A DNA stretch of 64,000 nt from assembly GCA_963770245.1 (NCBI GenBank), contig CAVYOX010000017.1, positions 1-64,000 of the forward strand, read 5' to 3'. The notes under the pieces were generated by a model, which worked only from the letters and a program-made list of their open reading frames with translations, did not search any database and had not been told where the DNA came from. This document shows positions 33,448-42,493 of the stretch, in pieces; the stretch's first letter is position 1, and each line of letters begins with the position of its first letter. The DNA comes from PALSA-270 sp963770245. GTDB lineage: Bacteria > Acidobacteriota > Terriglobia > Terriglobales > Acidobacteriaceae. The translations under genes and the position numbers were made by a program.

Positions 33448-34710
33448 ATGGAAAACGCGGTCGGTCTAGTCATGACGGGTGGCGGTGCTCGCGGCGCTTA
33501 TCAAGTTGGTGTTCTCAAGCGCATTGGCGAACTGAAACGCGTCCAAACACAGGGTAATCCTTTTCCGATCATAGGAGGCGCTTCCGCAGGAGCAATTAAT
33601 GGTGCTGCTCTTGCCACAGGGTGCGAGGATTTCGCTTTGGCAACCCAGATTCTTGCGGAAGTCTGGGCTAGTCTCAAACCTTCCGACATCTTTCACTGTG
33701 GTCTCTTGTCCCAGGCGCATAATTCCATAACCTGGATCCTGGATCTCTCCTTTGGAGCGATTCTGGGGGGAGGCAATGCCCGATCGTTATTAGACGCCAC
33801 TCCCTTACACCATTTTCTCAATAAGCACCTGGACTGCGACCGGATACAGGAAAACATCAAGCGCGGGAACCTCTATGCTCTCGCGATTTCCGCGACCAAC
33901 TATACGTCGGGGAAAAGCTATCTCTTCATTCAGGGCAAGAAGGGCCATCCGATGTGGAAGCGGATCCGAGAGGTGACGGTTGCGACCAAGATCACGGTCG
34001 ACCACGTTTGCGCGTCCTCGGCCATTCCTATGGTTTTCCAGCCGGTAAAACTCAAAACCCCGGGTGGGTCCGCCTTTTTCGGAGACGGTTGTGTGCGCCT
34101 TCAACAACCTCTCAGCCCTGTGATCCAACTAGGGGCGGAGAAGGTGTTCGCGATCGGTGTGCGCTGCGGAAATAAGGAAAGTCAAGAAGAAGCCATAGAT
34201 GAGAGAAACCCTTCGCTCGCGCAAGTGATGGGAGTTCTTTTCAACATCATGTTTCTGGACCATCTCGCAACCGACATCGAGCACCTTGAACGGTTGAATC
34301 AGTTGCTCAAAGATGGCCACATCAATCAGCTTGGGATTGAAGGAGGTCAAAAGATACGGCCAGTGGGGACCTTCATCATCACGCCTTCGGTCAACTTGTC
34401 AGATCTGGCGGAGCAGCACCAGAAAGACATGCCCTCTCTGATCCACTACTTTGTATCCAGCTTGGGACGAGACGCGGCTTCCTGCGCCGATCTGCTGAGT
34501 TACCTGCTATTCACGTCAAAGTACACCCGAGAGCTCATTGAGATTGGTTACCACGACGCCGGGGAACGAATCGATGAAATCGAAGAATTTCTCTATTCTT
34601 CCAACGAGGGGGACGCTGAAAACCCATTGGCCAGTGTAACGGCAGGGAACGTGCCCAAGGCAGGTTCGGCAGCGAAACGGAACGGAAACTCGGTCAGAGC
34701 CCGCGGCTAA
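33448..34710 (+). CDS. patatin-like phospholipase, 420 aa
   Basis: Patatin/RssA-type serine hydrolase. The oxyanion loop GGGARGAYQVGVL lies at residues 11-23, the nucleophile elbow GASAG gives Ser46, and the catalytic partner is Asp213 in FFGDGCVRLQQPLSP, the DG[AG] motif. The middle region (VDHVCASSAIPMVFQPVKL) is typical. The C-terminal 150 residues are helical and end in a low-complexity tail. Cytoplasmic or peripheral membrane; it would release fatty acids from phospholipids. It sits alone between the left inverted repeat and the oxidoreductase gene. Confidence 0.88.
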   Translation: MENAVGLVMTGGGARGAYQVGVLKRIGELKRVQTQGNPFPIIGGASAGAINGAALATGCEDFALATQILAEVWASLKPSDIFHCGLLSQAHNSITWILDLSFGAILGGGNARSLLDATPLHHFLNKHLDCDRIQENIKRGNLYALAISATNYTSGKSYLFIQGKKGHPMWKRIREVTVATKITVDHVCASSAIPMVFQPVKLKTPGGSAFFGDGCVRLQQPLSPVIQLGAEKVFAIGVRCGNKESQEEAIDERNPSLAQVMGVLFNIMFLDHLATDIEHLERLNQLLKDGHINQLGIEGGQKIRPVGTFIITPSVNLSDLAEQHQKDMPSLIHYFVSSLGRDAASCADLLSYLLFTSKYTRELIEIGYHDAGERIDEIEEFLYSSNEGDAENPLASVTAGNVPKAGSAAKRNGNSVRARG

Positions 34711-34867
34711 TCATCCGCTCGAATGCGACCGTGCTTCCGATGCCACATAGATCATGGATAAACGTGCGCCGCAACGAATGAAAATGCTCGGCGCTCACGA
34801 CAGGAATATCGGTGTGAAGGTATTTCTAATGACAGCTCACCGCGAGTAGGCGCTAGCGGAGGAAATT

Positions 34868-37800
34868 ATGACCATCCCACCTCGTTACCCAGGCATACGA
34901 GTCACCGCAAACGGCAACCAGCTCGTTTCCTACCATACCGAAACACGCATTGCCGATGCCGGCATCTTCTACCCCATCACACCATCTACCGAATTAGGGG
35001 AACTCTATCAGCAGTCCTACGCGGAAGGCCGCCTGAATGTTTTCGGCGCCAGCACCCTGGCTGTGGAAGCCGAGGGAGAACACGCGGCGCAGGGCGGAGC
35101 CATCGCGCACTCCGTGTGCGGCAAACGGGTGGTGAATTTCACCTCCGGCCAGGGAATCCTGTACGGCGTCGAGCAGTATTACCACGCGCCCGGCAAATGT
35201 TCCACGATGGTGCTGGAGGTCGTGGCGCGGGCGCTGACCAAGCACGCGCTCAACGTGCATTGCGGCCACGACGATGTCTACGGCGCGCTCGACACTGGAT
35301 GGATCATTCTGTTCGGCAAAGATGCTCAGCAAACCGCCGACCAGGCGCTCATCCTCCGGCGCGTGACCGAACTGAGCCTCACGCCCGGCATGAACTGCCA
35401 GGATGGATTTCTTACTTCCCATCTGGAGCGAACTTTTTATAAGCACGAGTCGGAACTGATCCGCCTGTTCCTCGGCGCTCCGGACGACATCATCGACTGT
35501 CCCACTGAGAGCCAGCGCATCCTGTTCGGTCCGAAGCGTCGCCGGGTGCCGCGCATGATCGATCTCACCAATCCTGTGCTGCTCGGGCCGGTGCAGAATC
35601 AGGAGAACTACATGCAGGGCATCGCCGCGCGCCGCAACAACTTCTCCGAACCGATCGCGCGGTTTCTTGAAGAGGCCTACTCCGATTTCGGAAAGCTGAC
35701 CGGCCGCTATTACGGCATGCTCACCGCCTATAAGGCCGACGATGCGGACACCGTGTTCGTGTCGCTGGGCTCGGCGGCAGAGAACATCGAAGCCGCCGTG
35801 GATTATCTTCGCCAACGCCGAGGTGCAAAGGTTGGCTCTATCCACCTCAACGTGATTCGCCCCTTCCCCGAAGCTGCGGTCATTAACGCGCTAGCCGGAA
35901 AGAAGAATGTCATCGTACTGGAGCGCACCGACGAGGCGATGGCGGGCGACAACCCGATGGGCCGCGACATCCGGACTGCGCTTAACAAGGCGCTGCAAAC
36001 CGGTAATCGTCCCGCAACCAGCGGGCTGCCTGCCATCACCGCCGAGGAGATGCCCCGCCTCTTCTCCGGCATCTATGGCCTGGGCTCGCGGGACTTCCGG
36101 CCCGAGCAGGTCTTCGGCGCGTACGAGTTTGCCACGGGCGCTCGCGCTCGCACAGACGGCAAGCGCGCCTCCGATGGAATTTCGTTTATGGTGCTCGGAG
36201 TCGAGCATCCCTACGAGGTGAAGTCCGACGAAACGCCGTCGCTTCTGCCCGAAGGCTCGGTCGCCGTTCGCTTCCACTCGATCGGCGGCTGGGGCGCAAT
36301 CACGACGGGCAAGAATCTGGGCGCCATCCTGGGCGATTTGAATGACCTGCTCTACGAGCGCGACAAGATTGTCGACGAACTGGGCAATCCCAAAGAGATC
36401 ATTCACGTCAGCGCGAATCCCAAGTACGGCTCCGAGAAGAAAGGCGCGCCCACCGCGTACTTTCTGGTAGCGGCCCCGGAAAGAATCCGCGTTAATTGCG
36501 ATCTTCGTCACGTGACTGTCGTGCTTTGCTGCGACCCGAAGGCATTCACCCACACCAATCCGCTGGCCGGTATGGCCGACGGCGGCAGCCTGGTGTGGGA
36601 ATGCGAAGAGACGGGCGAAGCGGCGTGGGAGCGGTTGCCTCTATGGGCCCGCAAGCAGGTCATCGGGAAAAACATTCGTGTGTTCACCTTGCCGGGTTTC
36701 CAAATCGCGCGCGCTGCAACCGACCGCACCGACCTTCAACTTCGCATGCAGGGGAACGCTTTCCTGGGCGCATTCTTCGCGGTCTCGCCGCTACTGGGCG
36801 AATTCGGCATAACCCAGGAGCAGTTCCGCAACGTGGTTCACAAGCAATACGTGAAGAAGTTTGGACAGCTCGGTGAATCCGTCGTCAAGTCGAACATGGA
36901 AGTGATGACGCAGGGTTTCGAACGCGTCCATGAGATTCGCGTGGGCAAGCTCGAAGCCGAAGATCGCTCCACGTTGCGCGGTGTGGCACTTCTGCCTGAG
37001 ATCATAGTTCAGAATGGCGACGATAAGGGCGATGACGGCGACGGATTCCATCTCGGATGCCGTTCTTTCCCAGTGCCCGCTGGCCAGGCCGAGCGCACTC
37101 CGCTCACTCGGATCGCGGCCTTCGATGCTGAGTTCCGCTCTGGCTACGGATACAACCAGCCGTCGTCTGCTCTGGCTTCGGTAGGTGTCATGGCCGCTGC
37201 CAGCGGCGATACGGCGTCGAAGTATGTCGCGCGTCTCATCACCCCGCTCTTCATCCCCGAAAACTGCACCCAGTGCATGGAGTGTATCGTGGCCTGCCCC
37301 GATACGGCCCTGCCCAACTGTGCGCAAGATGTAGAGACGATCCTGCACACTGCGATCACGCGCTACGTTACCGATCCGGGCGAGCGCGGGAAGATGTTGC
37401 AATCCCTCCCCGAGATCGAGAAACGCACGCGTCAGATGATGTCCGATGCGGTGGGCAAGAATGCGGGAACACCGCTGCCTCAAATCCTCCGCCAGATTAC
37501 GGCCGAGGTGGATGGGTTCTCGGAAGAGGCCAAGCGCCAGCTCTTCGCCATCATCGACAAAGTGCCCATGGCCTACCAGAAGGTGAATGCCATCTTCTCG
37601 ACTCCGGAGAGAAAGAAGCCCGGCGCCGGCGGGATCTTCTCGATCTTCGTCTCCGACTTATGTAAAGGCTGCGCTGCCTGCGTGACCGCATGCGGCGAAC
37701 ACGAGGCCCTGAAGATGGTCGAGGAAACCGAGGAGGTCAACGCCGACCACGAGACAGGCACCGGCTTCGTGAATCTTCTGCCGGATACGCCGCAGAAATA

Positions 37801-39616
37801 CCTGGGCCTCTACACCGATGGGCGGCCGCAGGATTCCAAGACGGCTACGCTGCGCAACATGCTGATGCTCCGGCACAACTACGACGCCATGGTCTGCGGC
37901 GATGGCGCCTGCGCCGGTTGCGGCGAGAAGAGCGTGCTGCGCGCCATCTCTGCCACCACCGAAGCCTACATGAGGCCGCTCTACCACGCGAAAGCCGACC
38001 GGCTGCAAGCGAAAGCGGACGAACTCGACCAGACGGGAGTCGCGAAGCTGGCTGCGCTCAAACAGAGAAACCTGGAAGAGTACGACCTGCTGCGGCAAGC
38101 CGTGGCTCATTTGATCATGGGACTAGGTGGCGAAGACGACCGTGACACCAAAGCGCGAATTGCCCAGAACGGCCCCATCTCCGACCAGGCAATCGTGGAC
38201 GCCCTCACCAGCGTCATGCGGCAGGAGGCCTTCAACCACAAATATCTCCAGGCGATTGACGGCCGGCTTCCGAACGGCATGTGCGTTATGGCGATGACCG
38301 CGCATACGGGCTGCAACACCGTCTACGGCTCGACTCCGCCGAACAACCCACATCCTTATCCCTGGATGAACTCGCTCTTCCAGGACGGCGTCACCGTCGG
38401 CTGGCTGCTGGGCGAGAGCTTCATCGTCGATCACGGCCGTCGGTCCGTCATCCCCGAGCGGCTTGCCGATGCGCTGCTCGGTCGCGAAAAGGATGTCATC
38501 ACGCCACACGAGTACTACAACTACGCACATTTTAGCGACACGCTCATGACCGATCGCGAGGTCCTTGAGCTGCCCAAGGTATGGGCGGTCGGCGGCGATG
38601 GAGGCATGGGCGACATCGGATATCAGAACACGTCGAAGGTGATTCTCCAGAATCGCCCCAACGTGAAGGTGGTCATGCTCGACACCCAGCTTTACTCCAA
38701 CACCGGAGGACAAAACTCCGATTCGACACCCATGCCGGGTGGCAATGACATGAATGTCTTCGGAGCGGCGACCGAGGGAAAGACCACCGAAAAGAAGACC
38801 GTCGCCGAGACGTTCCTGGCGGGGCATGGATCTCCGTTCGTGGCGCAGGTCTCGCTGGCGAACCCACCCAAGTTTTTGCGGGCGATTCTCGATGGCCTCG
38901 AGTATCGCGGAACAGCATTTTTGCAGTGCTTCTCGACCTGCCAGCCGGAGCACGGCGTGGGCGACGACATGGCGCTCACCCAGGCGCAGCGCGTGCGCGA
39001 CTCACGCGGCGCCCCGGAGTTCGTCTTCAATCCGCGGCTCGGCGAAACCTATGCGGAAACGCTCGATCTCAAGGGCAATCCGTCGCCCGATAAGGATTGG
39101 TACGAGTCGAAGGCGAAGGGCACGGAAGAGGTTTCGCGCTATACCGTCGCCCACTGGTGCCTTACCGAGGCCAGGTTCCGCAACCACTTCAAGAAGATCA
39201 AAAAGGATCAGGCGGAAAAACTGATCCCGCTGGAAAACATGCTCGTCCGTATTACTCAGCAGGATGTTGTCTATCGCCGCTACCTGCTTCCCGAACACCG
39301 CTCCTACGTCCCGGACTTCGGCGTCTACATCAAAGTCCAGGGCATCAAAGGAGACGTCGACTACCGGGCGATCTCGCGGCAGTTGGTACTGTTCTGCATC
39401 GAGCGCCGTAAAGCGTGGCGGATGCTACAGAGCAAAGCGGGCATCGTAAATAAAGACTACACAGCTCAAAGATCGATCTTGGCTGATGTCGATGCCGGCA
39501 AGATTTCCAAGGGGGAGCTGTTCGCACGCGGGGAGCAGTTGCTGAGGGATCGCCTGCAAACCGCCGGCGCGGCGAAGTCGGCTGAACCAAGGCGGGATCC
39601 GGTTTTGGCCTCTTAA
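34868..39616 (+). CDS. nifJ: pyruvate:ferredoxin (flavodoxin) oxidoreductase, unusually long, 1582 aa
   Basis: Single-chain PFOR: pyruvate + CoA to acetyl-CoA + CO2 with reduction of ferredoxin/flavodoxin. Order: pyrimidine-binding domain (about 1-260), CoA-binding transketolase-C-like domain, gamma domain (SIGGWGAITTGKNLGAIL, about 475), two 4Fe-4S sites (CTQCMECIVACPDTAL, about 799; CKGCAACVTACGEHEAL, about 931), a third cluster motif GDGACAGCGEKSVL (about 1011), and the TPP site GGDGGMGDIGYQN (about 1243) with NTGGQNSDSTP. Usual length is about 1170-1200; extra sequence lies between the two ferredoxin motifs (about 100 residues) and around residues 1030-1220. Start ATG 34868 has GGAGG upstream. 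Confidence 0.92.
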   Translation: MTIPPRYPGIRVTANGNQLVSYHTETRIADAGIFYPITPSTELGELYQQSYAEGRLNVFGASTLAVEAEGEHAAQGGAIAHSVCGKRVVNFTSGQGILYGVEQYYHAPGKCSTMVLEVVARALTKHALNVHCGHDDVYGALDTGWIILFGKDAQQTADQALILRRVTELSLTPGMNCQDGFLTSHLERTFYKHESELIRLFLGAPDDIIDCPTESQRILFGPKRRRVPRMIDLTNPVLLGPVQNQENYMQGIAARRNNFSEPIARFLEEAYSDFGKLTGRYYGMLTAYKADDADTVFVSLGSAAENIEAAVDYLRQRRGAKVGSIHLNVIRPFPEAAVINALAGKKNVIVLERTDEAMAGDNPMGRDIRTALNKALQTGNRPATSGLPAITAEEMPRLFSGIYGLGSRDFRPEQVFGAYEFATGARARTDGKRASDGISFMVLGVEHPYEVKSDETPSLLPEGSVAVRFHSIGGWGAITTGKNLGAILGDLNDLLYERDKIVDELGNPKEIIHVSANPKYGSEKKGAPTAYFLVAAPERIRVNCDLRHVTVVLCCDPKAFTHTNPLAGMADGGSLVWECEETGEAAWERLPLWARKQVIGKNIRVFTLPGFQIARAATDRTDLQLRMQGNAFLGAFFAVSPLLGEFGITQEQFRNVVHKQYVKKFGQLGESVVKSNMEVMTQGFERVHEIRVGKLEAEDRSTLRGVALLPEIIVQNGDDKGDDGDGFHLGCRSFPVPAGQAERTPLTRIAAFDAEFRSGYGYNQPSSALASVGVMAAASGDTASKYVARLITPLFIPENCTQCMECIVACPDTALPNCAQDVETILHTAITRYVTDPGERGKMLQSLPEIEKRTRQMMSDAVGKNAGTPLPQILRQITAEVDGFSEEAKRQLFAIIDKVPMAYQKVNAIFSTPERKKPGAGGIFSIFVSDLCKGCAACVTACGEHEALKMVEETEEVNADHETGTGFVNLLPDTPQKYLGLYTDGRPQDSKTATLRNMLMLRHNYDAMVCGDGACAGCGEKSVLRAISATTEAYMRPLYHAKADRLQAKADELDQTGVAKLAALKQRNLEEYDLLRQAVAHLIMGLGGEDDRDTKARIAQNGPISDQAIVDALTSVMRQEAFNHKYLQAIDGRLPNGMCVMAMTAHTGCNTVYGSTPPNNPHPYPWMNSLFQDGVTVGWLLGESFIVDHGRRSVIPERLADALLGREKDVITPHEYYNYAHFSDTLMTDREVLELPKVWAVGGDGGMGDIGYQNTSKVILQNRPNVKVVMLDTQLYSNTGGQNSDSTPMPGGNDMNVFGAATEGKTTEKKTVAETFLAGHGSPFVAQVSLANPPKFLRAILDGLEYRGTAFLQCFSTCQPEHGVGDDMALTQAQRVRDSRGAPEFVFNPRLGETYAETLDLKGNPSPDKDWYESKAKGTEEVSRYTVAHWCLTEARFRNHFKKIKKDQAEKLIPLENMLVRITQQDVVYRRYLLPEHRSYVPDFGVYIKVQGIKGDVDYRAISRQLVLFCIERRKAWRMLQSKAGIVNKDYTAQRSILADVDAGKISKGELFARGEQLLRDRLQTAGAAKSAEPRRDPVLAS

Positions 39617-39940
39617 CAAACCGCGCTGTACTTCGGTTCCCCAATGACTTGCACGATTCGTGCGGAGCGCGGGCGGAATCCAGTGGCGCGATTTTGAGAC
39701 TGCGAGAGCGTTCCAACTCAACCACCCGCAATAAGATTCAACACTTCTTGCTTCGCGATCGCCATGCCATCTTCTGAGATGAATTGGTGCAGTGCGGTGA
39801 CCTTCAGATTCATTCGACAGCAATACTCAAGTTGGCCCACTGGCGATTACTGCCGCGTCGTCGGCAATCCGGAAACTATCCATACACGCGCTTCGCGGAA
39901 CTCTCGGCTGGTCGGCATTCGACGACACTGCGCTTCCCCC
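39617..39940. other. intergenic stretch with a left-half element A
   Basis: No gene. At about 39864-39905 the sequence GTCGGCAATCCGGAAACT and a following CGCTTCGCGGAA match the left end of element A (61965-62100). A right-half-like fragment (GACTTCTGGACAACTTCCGG) occurs after the intron at 42222-42241, suggesting nested insertions in this spot. Confidence 0.45.
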
Positions 39941-40276
39941 AAGTCCTAGTGTTGTATCAGAAGCGACCGCGGAAGAGGAGTTAGGAGCTCGTCAGAATCT
40001 ACGGCGGTCGCTTTTGATACAACGACTTGAAGGAAGTCGCTTTGTTCGCGGCGGACGCTATGGGATTTCAATCGACTTTGGTTTGGAAGTTGTTGAAAAG
40101 CAGAGTGTTTGCGGCACGATCTTCGAATCGGAATTCATTGAACTAACCAAGAAGCTCAAGCTCACGATCGCCTCATCGTAACGCGAGACAGACCATTCAG
40201 CAAGACTCCTAGTCTCGAATCTCCGATGTCGCTTCCTTCGGGCACGCGATAGCGTCCGCCGCAAAGCGGCTTCGTT
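39941..40276 (-). repeat. right arm of the 336-bp inverted repeat
   Basis: Reverse complement of 32743-33078. It holds inverted copies of the 73-bp hairpin element (39951-40023) and element B (40024 onward). It ends exactly at 40276 because the group II intron begins at the next base. The flanking CAAGTC that completes element B resumes at 42218. Confidence 0.85.
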
Positions 40277-40742
40277 GTGTGCTGGGCATGCTCAACAGCT
40301 TGGGGGTGAAAGTCCTCCGGCCAACCAGATGGAGGTGAAGGCCTAGTGATGATGCGAGGGCTACTGCCGCGAGGCGGGGTCCGAAAGAAGCATCGAGCAA
40401 GTGTGCGAGTCGATGGACAAAAACCGGATATAAGGCGTGAGCGCCGGACGAGCGGGCAACGTACCGCGAAGTCCATATCCATCAAGGGTGCGAAACGTAG
40501 ATTCGGCGACTGTGCACAGAAGGCGGCTGAGCTTACCCCAGGAGATCTGCTCCGTGTCACTTCGGTGACTGAGGTGGTCGAGAGGCAACCTGACCGCGGA
40601 ACAGAAGTCAGCAGAGGGCATATTAGGCCATGAAGTCGGCGAGGCTAATGAGGCACTCCGAAAGCCGAAAGGCGGAGAAACGGATAGGCCGAGCCGGGAA
40701 CTATGGCCGAAGGCCCGAACGAGAAGGAGAGGCTAGTAGACC

Positions 40743-42131
40743 ATGAGTCTCAAGGACGACACGCAGCAGAACATCCAGATACAACTGGACTTTTCTTCTG
40801 GGCCAACGGGTGAAGCCCGGCAGGTCGGAGGGGGAGAGACTGAATCGTCGAGGACGACGAGTGGATCCGAAAGCCCAGCTAGAACCGATCGACTGATGGA
40901 GGAAGTATGTGAGCGAGAAAACCTGAAGCAAGCTTTGCGGCAGGTGAAGGCCAATAAAGGTAGCGCGGGCGTCGATGGCATGACTGTCGGCGGAATCACC
41001 GACTACCTGAAACAGCACTGGCCAGCGATCCGGGAACAACTGCTGAATGGGACCTACGAACCGAAGCCGGTAAGGCGGGTGGAAATACCCAAGCCGGACG
41101 GCGGGGTGCGAAAGCTTGGCATCCCGACGGTGCTGGATCGATTCATCCAGCAGGCGGTGATGCAGGTTCTGCAGCGGCGGTGGGATCGGAGCTTCTCTGA
41201 CCACAGCTATGGATTTCGACCAGGACGATCCGCGCATCAAGCGGTAGCTCAAGCGCAACAGTACATCGCGGCAGGCTACGGCTGGGTGATTGATCTTGAC
41301 CTCGAAAAGTTCTTCGACCGAGTCAATCACGACAAACTGATGGGGCAGGTTGCCAAACGAGTCGAAGACAAGCGGCTGCGGAAACTCATCCGGGCGTTCT
41401 TGAACGCCGGGGTGATGGAGAATGGACTGGTCAGCCCGAGCGTGGAAGGCACTCCGCAAGGAGGCCCACTTTCGCCACTGCTGTCGAACCTCGTGCTCGA
41501 CGAACTCGACCGAGAGCTAGAGCGACGCGGACACCGTTACCTTCGCTACGCAGATGATTGCAACATCTACGTGCGCAGCGAGCGGGCCGGTCAACGGGTG
41601 ATGGAAAGCATCACGCGATTCATCACGCACAAACTCAAGCTCAAAGTGAATGAGGCCAAGAGTGCGGTGGCGCAACCGCAGGTGCGGAAGTTCCTCGGAT
41701 TCAGCTTCACAGCGGGTCCAGAGATCAAGCGTGCTATAGCGCCGAAGGCTCTAGATCGGTTTAAGCAACGAATTCGAGGGATCACGCGAAAGGCAAAGGG
41801 TGTCAGCATCGAGAAGACGATAGAGGAGCTGGCCTCGTATATGCGGGGTTGGCGCGGCTATTTCGGCTTCTGCGAAACGCCTGTGGTGCTGGAGTACCTG
41901 ACCCGCTGGGTCCGGCTGCGACTCCGAGCCGCTTTGTGGCGACAGTGGAAAACACCACGCCGCCGCCGGGCCGCTCTGTTGGCACTGGGAGTTCGGCCAC
42001 GACTGGCCAGCCACACGGCCGGCAGCGGTCGTGGTCCCTGGTACCTCGCCAAGGCCAAGGCCCTCTCTGTGGGGCTTTCCAATGCCTACTTCAAATCGCT
42101 CGGGCTTCCGACGTTGATTGATGGGTGTTAG
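40743..42131 (+). CDS. ltrA: group II intron reverse transcriptase/maturase, 462 aa
   Basis: Reverse transcriptase with blocks RT1-7: QVKANKGSAGVDGMTV, PVRRVEIPKPDGGVRKLGIP, DRSFSDHSYGFRPGRSAHQA, VIDLDLEKFFDRVNHDKLM, EGTPQGGPLSPLLSNLVLDE and the catalytic YADDCNIY. The maturase X domain follows (ASYMRGWRGYFGFCETP). There is no HNH endonuclease, as expected for class C introns, which use single-stranded or hairpin DNA targets. Start ATG 40743 lies behind AAGGAGAGG. The protein assists splicing and reverse-transcribes the intron at new sites. Confidence 0.92.
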   Translation: MSLKDDTQQNIQIQLDFSSGPTGEARQVGGGETESSRTTSGSESPARTDRLMEEVCERENLKQALRQVKANKGSAGVDGMTVGGITDYLKQHWPAIREQLLNGTYEPKPVRRVEIPKPDGGVRKLGIPTVLDRFIQQAVMQVLQRRWDRSFSDHSYGFRPGRSAHQAVAQAQQYIAAGYGWVIDLDLEKFFDRVNHDKLMGQVAKRVEDKRLRKLIRAFLNAGVMENGLVSPSVEGTPQGGPLSPLLSNLVLDELDRELERRGHRYLRYADDCNIYVRSERAGQRVMESITRFITHKLKLKVNEAKSAVAQPQVRKFLGFSFTAGPEIKRAIAPKALDRFKQRIRGITRKAKGVSIEKTIEELASYMRGWRGYFGFCETPVVLEYLTRWVRLRLRAALWRQWKTPRRRRAALLALGVRPRLASHTAGSGRGPWYLAKAKALSVGLSNAYFKSLGLPTLIDGC

Positions 42132-42143
42132 CGTAACTGACTC

Positions 42144-42180
42144 GAACCGCCGTGTACGGACCCGTACGCACGGTGGTGTG
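42144..42180 (+). ncRNA. group II intron domain V
   Basis: The strands CCGCCGTGTACGG and CGTACGCACGGTGG pair with a short ACC loop region, the compact hairpin with a two-base bulge expected for the catalytic domain V. Domain VI follows at 42181-42217. Confidence 0.7.
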
Positions 42181-42493
42181 GCAGGGGTCGGCGGGCAACC
42201 GCCGCCCCTATGCCGATCAAGTCGACTTCTGGACAACTTCCGGAGCAGCTTCCGGTGTAAGTCGCTGTTCAACAGCCGATTAGTCGCACGTCGAACCGCA
42301 TGCGTCGATAACTGCCGGGTTGCCCGGTGATCCAAGCGCAATCGGCAGCGAGCAACAATGGGGCTTCCCATTTCTCTCTATCAGACTTGAACGCAGCTGC
42401 TGGGGCAGCAGCTTGAACTAGAACCACGAAATCTTGGTCCTGCTGAGCGGGCCCGAAAGCTCAGCAATCGCGACTTGCAAGTGCGGTTCACTA

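Larger units (their letters stand above)
40277..42217 (+). mobile_element. group IIC-type self-splicing intron, 1941 nt
   Basis: The 5' end is GTGTGCTGGGCATG, matching the group II GTGYG boundary and the start of known IIC introns. The 3' end has a domain V hairpin (42144-42180), a domain VI stem and terminal CCGAT. Boundaries are fixed by comparison with the empty site in the left inverted repeat: upstream exon ...GCGGCTTCGTT, downstream exon CAAGTC. The upstream exon forms a GCCGC-AAA-GCGGC hairpin followed by TTCGTT, the terminator-like landing site used by IIC introns. The ORF for its reverse transcriptase sits in domain IV. A second copy starts at 63772. Confidence 0.88.

Noticed and set aside
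34994..39731. Long minus-strand open frames opposite the pyruvate oxidoreductase gene
   Set aside because: They are GC-rich antisense shadows without domain content or ribosome binding sites.
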